A stretch of 5,271 nt of DNA from Pyrinomonadaceae bacterium (GTDB lineage: Bacteria > Acidobacteriota > Blastocatellia > Pyrinomonadales > Pyrinomonadaceae). This document shows positions 1-4,907 of the stretch, in pieces. Position 1 is the stretch's first letter. Each line of letters opens with the position of its first letter. A program made the position numbers and the translations under genes. Below the pieces are notes generated by a model. That model did no database searches, was not told the origin of the DNA, and saw nothing but the letters and a program-made list of their open reading frames with translations. The stretch spans positions 1 to 5,271 of the forward strand of contig JACDAW010000461.1 of the NCBI GenBank assembly GCA_013695245.1, in the 5' to 3' direction.

Positions 1-58
1 AAAGCGATACGTGATTAATCCATACCTCATTGTCGCGCCTCCTGCTGTCCGCATGAAT

Positions 59-88
59 TTGACAAAATCTCTTTTCCGGCGATACTAA
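59..88 (+). promoter_or_regulatory. Sigma70-type promoter of the tRNA-Pro gene
   Basis: A perfect -35 hexamer TTGACA lies at 59-64. A -10 candidate TACTAA lies at 83-88 with an 18-base spacer; ATACTA at 82-87 would give 17 bases. The predicted start of transcription, around 95, falls a few bases before the mature tRNA 5' end at 100, so the primary transcript would carry only a short leader for RNase P to remove. Bases 1-58 upstream hold no gene or motif that I can recognise. Confidence 0.7.
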
Positions 89-99
89 GAAAACATTGA

Positions 100-173
100 C
101 GGGACGTGGCGCAGCCCGGTAGCGCGCACCCTTGGGGTGGGTGAGGCCCCGAGTTCGAATCTCGGCGTCCCGA
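100..173 (+). tRNA. tRNA-Pro, anticodon GGG
   Basis: A complete 74-base cloverleaf can be drawn. The acceptor stem is CGGGACG (100-106) with CGTCCCG (166-172), and the discriminator is A173. The D stem is GCGC (109-112) with GCGC (122-125), with a GG-containing D loop. The anticodon stem is CACCC (127-131) with GGGTG (139-143), with loop TTGGGGT. The T stem is CCGAG (149-153) with CTCGG (161-165) around TTCGAAT. The anticodon GGG is at 134-136, flanked by T33 and G37, which reads the proline codons CCC and CCU. All stems pair without mismatch and the layout matches bacterial proline tRNAs, including the unusual C1-G72 pair and A73. The 3' CCA is not encoded, so it must be added by a CCA-adding enzyme. 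A strong promoter precedes the gene and a hairpin terminator follows five bases downstream. Confidence 0.97.
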
Positions 174-177
174 TGCG

Positions 178-211
178 AAAGGGCTTTCAATTCAAAAATT
201 GAAAGCCCTTT
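178..211. terminator. Bidirectional hairpin terminator between tRNA-Pro and the OsmC gene
   Basis: A perfect 15-base-pair inverted repeat, AAAGGGCTTTCAATT (178-192) and its complement (197-211), encloses a four-base loop (CAAA). The gene to the left reads rightward and the gene to the right reads leftward, so this is a convergent junction. Each arm ends in three T on the exiting strand, so the structure can act in both directions. On the + strand it is followed by a further TTTT a few bases on (218-221). The hairpin is 5 bases after the tRNA and 33 bases after the OsmC stop codon. The T tracts are short, so efficiency is an inference. Confidence 0.8.
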
Positions 212-243
212 GCTAACTTTTCGCGGCGTCCTTTTCGCCTCAT

Positions 244-669
244 CTAATCTTTCATTTCAGTGAAAACAATTTCCGAAGCCAGCGTGCGGTGTAGCGGACA
301 CTTAAGCGCAATCTCGTGCAGACGCGCCTCTTGCTCTTCGGTTAATTCGCCTTCGATATGAACCGCCCGTTTGATGCGAAGCGCGAAACCTTCGGTTGTG
401 CGTTCGCATTGCACGCAGTCCTCGGCGTGAACGCGTTCGTGGTTTAAGCGCACCGTCACGCGTTCGACTTGCCAGCCTTTACGCTTCGCATACATTGTGA
501 CAGTCATTGAAATACAACCGCCGAGCGCGGCGAGCAGCAACGCGTATGGGTCGGGGCCGCGGCCGTCGCCGCCAACGCTTGCGGGTTCATCAATAAGAAA
601 CGTTTGGTTGTCGCCGTAGTGAACTTCGTTCTGAAAATTCTTGATCGAAGTGACGGTTATTTCGCTCAT
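244..669 (-). CDS. OsmC/Ohr-family protein (peroxiredoxin-like)
   Basis: This 141-residue protein has the OsmC/Ohr fold signature. The first redox cysteine, C52, sits in the helix segment LGGCISMTVTMYA after the GPDPYALLLAALG stretch. The second, C124, sits in KCPLHRTL near the C terminus. In characterised OsmC and Ohr proteins this pair reduces organic hydroperoxides with thiol reductants. This branch is not the classical Ohr, and its substrate is unknown. An additional CVQC pair at 85 and 88 lies in HAEDCVQCE; as I recall, this acidic-cysteine motif recurs in the YhfA-like or general OsmC subgroup. There is no signal peptide, so the protein is cytosolic. The ATG at 669 is preceded by AGGAG (679-683 on the complementary strand, 9-base spacing). 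The gene stands alone: it is convergent with tRNA-Pro and divergent from sucC. An osmotic or peroxide stress role is inferred from the family only. Confidence 0.9.
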   Translation of the reverse strand: MSEITVTSIKNFQNEVHYGDNQTFLIDEPASVGGDGRGPDPYALLLAALGGCISMTVTMYAKRKGWQVERVTVRLNHERVHAEDCVQCERTTEGFALRIKRAVHIEGELTEEQEARLHEIALKCPLHRTLASEIVFTEMKD

Positions 670-723
670 GGATAAATGCTCCTAAAAATATTTTGCGTTT
701 GCTTGCGAACCGAAACGATTCCT

Positions 724-769
724 CTTATCCGCGCTCAAAACTTGCGGCAACACTGTGCGTGCGGATAAA
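724..769. promoter_or_regulatory. Candidate divergent promoter region for the OsmC gene and sucC, with concentric inverted repeats
   Basis: The 166-base gap between the divergent OsmC and sucC genes contains an 8-base perfect inverted repeat, TTATCCGC (725-732) and GCGGATAA (761-768). It is centred on a small palindrome, TTGCGGCAA (742-750). Read rightward, this gives a -35-like TTGCGG (742-747), a 16-base spacer and a -10-like GATAAA (764-769) for sucC. Read leftward, it gives TTGCCG (750-745), a 15-base spacer and GATAAG (729-724) for the OsmC gene. The two -35 candidates overlap. Each hexamer matches consensus only partly, so promoter assignment is tentative. The inverted repeat itself is directly visible and could equally be an operator. 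A second -10-like TACTAT for sucC lies at 801-806, without a good -35. Confidence 0.4.
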
Positions 770-811
770 CTCGTCGCTTCCGCGAATTAAGAAACTCCAA
801 TACTATCAAAT

Positions 812-831
812 GCGCTTGCGAGCGCGAGGGG
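812..831 (+). promoter_or_regulatory. sucC ribosome binding site abutted by a GC-rich leader hairpin
   Basis: GCGCT (812-816) pairs with AGCGC (821-825) across a TGCG loop. The next base, 826, starts the Shine-Dalgarno-like GAGGGG (826-831), four bases before the ATG at 836. The hairpin would not occlude the binding site itself but would stack directly against it. This fixes the sucC start. A regulatory effect is only a possibility. Confidence 0.45.
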
Positions 832-835
832 AAAG

Positions 836-2002
836 ATGAAAATACACGAGTATCAAGGTAAAGAATTGCTGCGCAAGTTCGGCGTCGCCGTGCCGCGCGG
901 AATCGTCGTGCGTTCGCCGGAGGAAGCTTATCACGCGGCGAAGGAACTCGGCACGGATGTCGTTGTCGTCAAAGCGCAGATTCACGCGGGCGGGCGCGGC
1001 AAGGGTGGCGGCGTCAAGCTTGCGAAGTCGGCTGACGAAGCACAGGAGATCGCGCGTGGAATGCTCGGCATGAAGCTCGTCACGCATCAGACGGGGCCGG
1101 AAGGCAGGGAAGTGCGCGTGCTGCTGATCGAAGAAGGTTTGCCGATTGATAAAGAATTCTATCTCGGCATTGTGCTCGACCGCACAACGGGCAGATACGT
1201 TTTTATGGCTTCGCAGGCAGGCGGCATGGACATCGAAGAAGTGGCCGCGCATACGCCGGAGAAGATTCTGAAAGAGACGATTGATCCGGCAATCGGTTTC
1301 CGCGCGTTTCAAGCGCGCAAACTTGCGTTCGGGCTAGGGCTTCCGCCAGAACTCGTCGGCGACGCGGCGAAGTTTATGCTCGCGCTCTACAAGGCCAACG
1401 AGCAGATGGATGCGTCGCTGATGGAGATCAATCCGTTTCTGCTGACGAAAGATAAACGCCTGATCGCTTTGGACGCGAAAGTAAACTTCGACGACAACGC
1501 CATGTTTCGTCACAAGGAATTTATAAACTTGCGCGATCTGAACGAAGAAGAGCCGCTTGAGATCGAAGCTTCAAAATTCGATTTGAATTACATCAAACTC
1601 GACGGCAACATCGCTTGCATGGTTAACGGCGCTGGCCTTGCGATGGCGACGATGGACATTATCAAAATCGCGGGCGGCGAACCGGCAAACTTCCTTGATG
1701 TCGGCGGCGGCGCGTCGCAAGAAAGAGTCGAAGCGGCGTTTAAAATTTTACTTGCGGACAAAAACGTGCGCGCCGTGTTGATCAACATCTTCGGCGGCAT
1801 CGTGCGTTGCGATATGGTGGCGCGCGGCGTGGTCGGGGCGGCGCAGAACATCGGCGTTCAAGTTCCAATCGTGGTGCGGCTCGAAGGCACAAACGTCGAG
1901 GAAGGGCAGCGCGTCATTCGTGAATCGGGGATGAACTTCACGGTCGCTAATGGAATGCAGGACGCGGCCGAGAAAGTCGTCACACTAGCGCAAGCCGCTT
2001 AG
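836..2002 (+). CDS. sucC: Succinyl-CoA synthetase (ADP-forming), beta subunit
   Basis: This is the beta subunit of the TCA-cycle enzyme that interconverts succinyl-CoA + ADP + Pi and succinate + ATP + CoA in the cytosol. It is 388 residues long, the same as the E. coli protein, and aligns with it from MKIHEYQGKELL onward. The N-terminal ATP-grasp domain (about 1-240) shows K46, the glycine-rich AGGRGKGGG loop (51-59), and the metal-binding set E197/N199 in MEINP and D213 in LDAK. The C-terminal ligase domain shows NGAGLAM (264-270), the GGGAS turn (290-294) and FGGIVRCD (319-326), the part that contacts the alpha subunit and phosphate. Residue 20 is proline as in the ATP-specific E. coli enzyme; GTP-specific forms are reported to differ there, so ADP/ATP use is likely. 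Its partner sucD is not next to it but begins at 4908, beyond two unrelated genes. Confidence 0.98.
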   Translation: MKIHEYQGKELLRKFGVAVPRGIVVRSPEEAYHAAKELGTDVVVVKAQIHAGGRGKGGGVKLAKSADEAQEIARGMLGMKLVTHQTGPEGREVRVLLIEEGLPIDKEFYLGIVLDRTTGRYVFMASQAGGMDIEEVAAHTPEKILKETIDPAIGFRAFQARKLAFGLGLPPELVGDAAKFMLALYKANEQMDASLMEINPFLLTKDKRLIALDAKVNFDDNAMFRHKEFINLRDLNEEEPLEIEASKFDLNYIKLDGNIACMVNGAGLAMATMDIIKIAGGEPANFLDVGGGASQERVEAAFKILLADKNVRAVLINIFGGIVRCDMVARGVVGAAQNIGVQVPIVVRLEGTNVEEGQRVIRESGMNFTVANGMQDAAEKVVTLAQAA

Positions 2003-2007
2003 GGCAG

Positions 2008-2136
2008 TTTTCAGGTGAGTGTAAGGCAGTCAGTTTCACCGCAGAGACACAGAGGAATCGCAGAGAAGACAAGGCATGTTAATCCTTCTCCTTTGCGATC
2101 TCTGTGGTGAGTCGTTGTTTCACACTCGTCTGAAAA
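2008..2136. repeat. Imperfect inverted repeat element, CAGAGA-rich, between convergent genes
   Basis: The 167-base gap between the convergent sucC and M48 genes is largely filled by one nested inverted repeat. Outer arms 2008-2022 and 2122-2136 pair over 15 positions, two of them G-U. Middle arms 2036-2047 (TCACCGCAGAGA) and 2099-2110 (TCTCTGTGGTGA) pair over 12, one of them G-U. Inner arms 2058-2062 with 2094-2098 and 2063-2068 with 2085-2090 add 11 more. The apical loop is 2069-2084. The left arm carries CAGAG three times (2042, 2050, 2061). The element resembles the CACCGCAGAGACACAGAGG-type intergenic repeats that I recall from several environmental bacterial phyla; that link is from memory. 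It could be a non-autonomous mobile repeat, a two-way transcription terminator, or both. No flanking target duplication is evident. Confidence 0.65.
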
Positions 2137-2169
2137 GTAATCGGAAGGAAGCTTGTAAGTTCTTCTTCG

Positions 2170-3105
2170 TTACCTTCGCCCGCGTGTGCGTGTCTGATTG
2201 TTCATCCGGTTGACTTCGTAGCGTGTGTTAAGAATGCGTTCCTCTACGTCGGGGTGATCGTTAAAGAGCGAGCCGAGAAGGTCGTGGTTCGTCTCGCTGA
2301 TACGCAGCAGTTTTTGAAACATCGTGATCATGCCATCGGATTTGAAACCTGCGCGCGGCATCGCACGCACGCCGAGAAAATCCGCCTCGCGCTCTTCCTC
2401 GCGGTTGTGCGTAGCGAGCACGCCGCTTGCCACAATGCGCGCCGCAGCCGTGCCGAGTTGCCCCGCATCGTCGCCCGCGATTCCGGCGATTGAGCCGAGC
2501 AAGTCCGCAATGCCGTTTAGGAATTGTGAAGCTTGCAGCGTCTTCAAGCTGTGACGCGCGACGACGTGTCCGACTTCGTGCGAGAGCACGCTTGCCAATT
2601 CGTCATCGTTAGCGAGTCTCATCAATCCGCTCGTGATATAGATGTGCCCGCCTGGAATCGAGAAGGCGTTAATATCGTTGCTTTGCACGACGTGAAAGCG
2701 ATAAGGGATGTTGGCGCGCTGGCTGGCGCGTGCGACGCGCTGCCCGATGGCATTGGCGCGCGTTTGTCCCTCATTTGTCATTCGATACTTTTTGGCGATT
2801 TCGACGTGTAATTGATTGCCGAGCGCGATCTCGTCGCGTTCGCTAATCAATCCTTCGTTCGTATATCGCTGGTTGCGAAATTGATAATAAGGATCGCTCT
2901 GCACGGTGCGCGCGGCTGGCGTCAAAACGTTTGAACCGAGCGACAAAATGGATGACAGCGTGGAAGTTATTGAAGGCGCTTGCGCCGATTCACGCCCTTG
3001 TTTTTGTTGCGCGAGGGCGGTCGTAAAGGGCGCAAGGGAAATTGCCAACGCCATGATTGTTGCAGCGCAACGACTCACACGAAGCTGCAAAAAACTCATC
3101 AACAT
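2170..3105 (-). CDS. Secreted M48-family zinc metalloprotease
   Basis: With the start chosen here the protein is 311 residues. A Sec signal peptide occupies about 1-32: R9 and R12, then a hydrophobic stretch around MALAISLAPF, then ALA before Q33. It has no lipobox, so the product is probably periplasmic or exported. The peptidase M48 domain follows. It shows NAFSIPGGHIYITSGLM (146-162), the zinc motif HEVGH (H176, E177, H180) and the third ligand E240 in READFLG, followed by a conserved-looking NDHPDVEERI (282-291). The core resembles E. coli BepA/YfgC and LoiP, which degrade or quality-control outer-membrane proteins, but BepA's TPR tail is absent. The start at 3105 has GGGAGGAG (3117-3110) four bases upstream. 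A 27-codon longer reading from 3186 is rejected because its ATG overlaps the likely promoter. The gene is convergent with sucC and divergent from the nuclease gene. Substrate unknown. Confidence 0.93.
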   Translation of the reverse strand: MLMSFLQLRVSRCAATIMALAISLAPFTTALAQQKQGRESAQAPSITSTLSSILSLGSNVLTPAARTVQSDPYYQFRNQRYTNEGLISERDEIALGNQLHVEIAKKYRMTNEGQTRANAIGQRVARASQRANIPYRFHVVQSNDINAFSIPGGHIYITSGLMRLANDDELASVLSHEVGHVVARHSLKTLQASQFLNGIADLLGSIAGIAGDDAGQLGTAAARIVASGVLATHNREEEREADFLGVRAMPRAGFKSDGMITMFQKLLRISETNHDLLGSLFNDHPDVEERILNTRYEVNRMNNQTRTRGRR

Positions 3106-3158
3106 TATTCTCCTCCCGAATCTTTTTAAGAAGTTTTGCCCGTTTGATATTTCGACGA

Positions 3159-3186
3159 ATGATAACTCAAAAAGAACGATTGCCAA
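3159..3186 (-). promoter_or_regulatory. Sigma70-type promoter of the M48 protease gene
   Basis: Read on the minus strand, TTGGCA (3186-3181) and TATCAT (3164-3159) are separated by 16 bases, a good match to a vegetative promoter. The predicted start, near 3152, gives a leader of about 47 bases that ends in the strong GGGAGGAG site before the ATG at 3105. This placement also argues against translation from the upstream in-frame ATG at 3186, which would lie inside the -35 element. Confidence 0.6.
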
Positions 3187-3328
3187 TACAAATAAGTTTC
3201 GTGCCGATAATCTAAAAGAAACACATTTGAAGGACGCCTAATCGCATCGCTTTTGCCAAAGTGCGAATGTTTCTAAAGCTGCGAATAACGAGAGGGCGCG
3301 CTTCGTTCGCCGTTTGCGCCGCCGCGCG

Positions 3329-3337
3329 TGGTAGAAT
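3329..3337 (+). promoter_or_regulatory. Extended -10 promoter candidate of the beta-CASP nuclease gene
   Basis: TGGTAGAAT matches an extended -10 (TGnTATAAT) with one mismatch in the hexamer TAGAAT (3332-3337). No well-spaced -35 is seen: TTCGCC at 3306-3311 would leave a 20-base spacer. Transcription from about 3344 would give a short leader of about 27 bases before the ATG at 3371. It would exclude translation from the ATG at 3353 only weakly, so the ribosome binding site decides the start. Confidence 0.4.
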
Positions 3338-3370
3338 CTCCGGCATTTATAAATGGTAGAGGAGAAAAGC

Positions 3371-4774
3371 ATGGCGAGTATTTCATTCTGGGGCGCGGCG
3401 GGCACCGTTACTGGATCAAAGTATTTAGTGGAGTCAACAAACGGGCGCGTGCTCGTTGATTGCGGCTTGTTTCAAGGTTTAAAAGAACTGCGCGACCGCA
3501 ATTGGCAAGACCCGCCGTTTGATCCTAAAAGCCTCGACGCCGTCGTTATCACGCACGCGCACATTGACCACATCGGCTACCTTCCGCGCCTTGTCGCACA
3601 AGGATTCGACAAGCCGGTTTACTGTTCGCGCGCCACAAGCGACCTCATGAAAATCTCCCTGCCCGATGCGGCGCGTCTGCAAGAAGAAGACGCGGAATAT
3701 CGCAACCGTAAAAACTTGACTTCGCACGACCCGGCCTTGCCGCTCTACACCGAAGAAGATGCGCGCCGCGCGTTAGAACTGCTCACGCGGGTGAGCAACG
3801 ACGGCAGCGTGAATCAGATCGCACCGGGCTTCCGCACCAGCCACCGCGTCGCCGGACACATTTTAGGAGCGAGCCACGTGCTCCTCGAAATTGACGAAGG
3901 ACGCGAGACGACGCGCGTGCTTTTCTCCGGCGACTTGGGACGCGATAATCAACCGATCATCCCTTCGCCCGCCGCGCCTCCGCCGTGCGATTACCTTTTA
4001 GTCGAATCCACTTATGGAGATCGGCTGCACAGCGCGGTTGACATTAAAGAGCAACTCGCGCGCGTGATCCTCAAAGCTAACGAACGCAAGGGGGCGATCC
4101 TTGTGCCATCCTTCGCCATCGGTCGCACGCAAGAGATGGTCTATTTGATCCGCGAATTGGAAGATGAAAAGCGCATCCCTATTTTGCCCGTCCGCGTTGA
4201 TTCACCGATGGCGGCGCAAGCCTCGCAAGTTTATAACTCGCGGCGCGAAGAGCACGACGAAGAATACGAAGAAGTGTTAGCGCGAAAAGAACATCCGCTT
4301 CGCACGCACTCGATGTTGACGACTTCAAGCCGCGAGGAATCGAAACGACTTAACGAAGAACGCGGCGCGCGCATCATCATCTCCGCATCAGGGATGATGA
4401 CTGGCGGGCGCGTGCTGCATCACGCCTTGCGTATTGTGCCGGACGAACGAGCGACGATCCTGTTCGTCGGCTACCAAGCCGAAGGCACGATTGGACGCAG
4501 GATTCTAGAGGGCGAGCCGAACGTTAAGATCATGAAAGAATGGCTGCCCGTGCGTTGCCACGTCGAGCGCATCAACGGCATGTCGGCACACGGCGATTAC
4601 GGCGACATCCTGAAATGGTTGTCGAAACTGCGCGAGCAAAACTGCACGCCGCGCCGCACCTTCATCACACACGGCGAACCGCACGCGGCGGAAGCGATGC
4701 GCGAACACATCACCGAACGCTTCGGCTGGCGCGCAGATGTTCCGCAATACGGCGACCGTTTTGAACTCGAATAG
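3371..4774 (+). CDS. Beta-CASP metallo-beta-lactamase-fold ribonuclease (CPSF73/TTHA0252-like)
   Basis: With this start the protein has 467 residues, normal for bacterial beta-CASP nucleases of the YSH1-type group. Metallo-beta-lactamase motifs appear in order: GTVTGS (11-16), D30, HAHIDH (62-67), H163 in AGHILGAS and D188 in SGDLG. The inserted beta-CASP domain follows with motif A at E212 (VESTYGDR), PSFAIGRTQE (246-255) and DSPMA (277-281). Chain return shows ISASGMMTGG (337-346), motif B H407 in GMSAHGD and motif C H434 in THGEPHA. All zinc and catalytic residues are present, so an active enzyme is expected. Relatives such as Thermus TTHA0252 and human CPSF73 cut RNA, hence a likely cytosolic role in RNA processing or decay; the exact targets are unknown. 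The ATG at 3371 has AGGAG (3360-3364) six bases upstream. The upstream ATG at 3353 lacks one and would add six residues that family members do not need. Confidence 0.93.
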   Translation: MASISFWGAAGTVTGSKYLVESTNGRVLVDCGLFQGLKELRDRNWQDPPFDPKSLDAVVITHAHIDHIGYLPRLVAQGFDKPVYCSRATSDLMKISLPDAARLQEEDAEYRNRKNLTSHDPALPLYTEEDARRALELLTRVSNDGSVNQIAPGFRTSHRVAGHILGASHVLLEIDEGRETTRVLFSGDLGRDNQPIIPSPAAPPPCDYLLVESTYGDRLHSAVDIKEQLARVILKANERKGAILVPSFAIGRTQEMVYLIRELEDEKRIPILPVRVDSPMAAQASQVYNSRREEHDEEYEEVLARKEHPLRTHSMLTTSSREESKRLNEERGARIIISASGMMTGGRVLHHALRIVPDERATILFVGYQAEGTIGRRILEGEPNVKIMKEWLPVRCHVERINGMSAHGDYGDILKWLSKLREQNCTPRRTFITHGEPHAAEAMREHITERFGWRADVPQYGDRFELE

Positions 4775-4818
4775 TTGTTCGCAATCGTCTTGGCGTTTAT
4801 GAACGGCAAAGAAGCTTG

Positions 4819-4827
4819 TGCTACAAT
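4819..4827 (+). promoter_or_regulatory. Extended -10 promoter of sucD
   Basis: TGCTACAAT is an extended -10 (TGn plus TACAAT, 4822-4827) with one mismatch to consensus. A -35-like TTGGCG at 4790-4795 is too far away (26 bases), so recognition would rest on the extended -10. It lies 45-53 bases after the nuclease stop codon. This suggests sucD can be transcribed independently, with a leader of about 74 bases. Read-through from the nuclease gene is also possible, as I see no clear hairpin terminator at 4775-4818. Confidence 0.6.
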
Positions 4828-4854
4828 GCACATTCTTTCAAAGCTCTCAAAACA

Positions 4855-4885
4855 TGAGCCGTAGGCAAGCTAGTCGAACGGCTTA
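4855..4885 (+). promoter_or_regulatory. Leader hairpin of sucD
   Basis: Bases 4855-4862 can pair with 4878-4885 over eight positions (one G-U), with the core AGCCGT/ACGGCT and a 15-base loop. It lies between the proposed sucD promoter and the Shine-Dalgarno GAGGAG at 4893-4898. There is no U tract, so it does not look like a terminator. A regulatory function is unproven. A possible ten-codon ORF with ATG at 4854 and TAA at 4884 covers exactly this hairpin. Confidence 0.35.
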
Positions 4886-4907
4886 AACCTTCGAGGAGCA
4901 AACACTC

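Noticed and set aside
806..1312. 168-codon open frame on the minus strand opposite sucC
   Set aside because: It lies opposite a highly conserved sucC coding region, has no recognisable domain, and overlaps the sucC leader and start. Such long antisense frames are expected opposite codons rich in G or C.
836..2002. ATP-grasp protein considered as malate-CoA ligase or another acyl-CoA synthetase beta subunit
   Set aside because: The length, the full-length agreement with E. coli SucC and the nearby SucD match favour succinyl-CoA synthetase.
2042..2065. Short CAGAG repeats considered as a CRISPR or tandem array
   Set aside because: There are only three five-base units with irregular spacing (8 and 11 bases). 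They are better explained as part of the inverted repeat element.
3106..3186. 27-codon N-terminal extension of the M48 protease from ATG 3186
   Set aside because: The start overlaps the -35 element of a good promoter, has no ribosome binding site, and would bury the signal peptide behind a charged extension. ATG 3105 has a strong GGGAGGAG site.
2906..3241. 111-codon rightward frame across the M48 N-terminal region and intergenic space
   Set aside because: It is mostly antisense to the M48 signal peptide and leader, with no domain and no ribosome binding site seen.
3353..3370. Six-codon upstream start for the beta-CASP nuclease
   Set aside because: AGGAG at 3360-3364 lies inside this stretch and is correctly spaced for ATG 3371, and the family's conserved N terminus begins right after that ATG.
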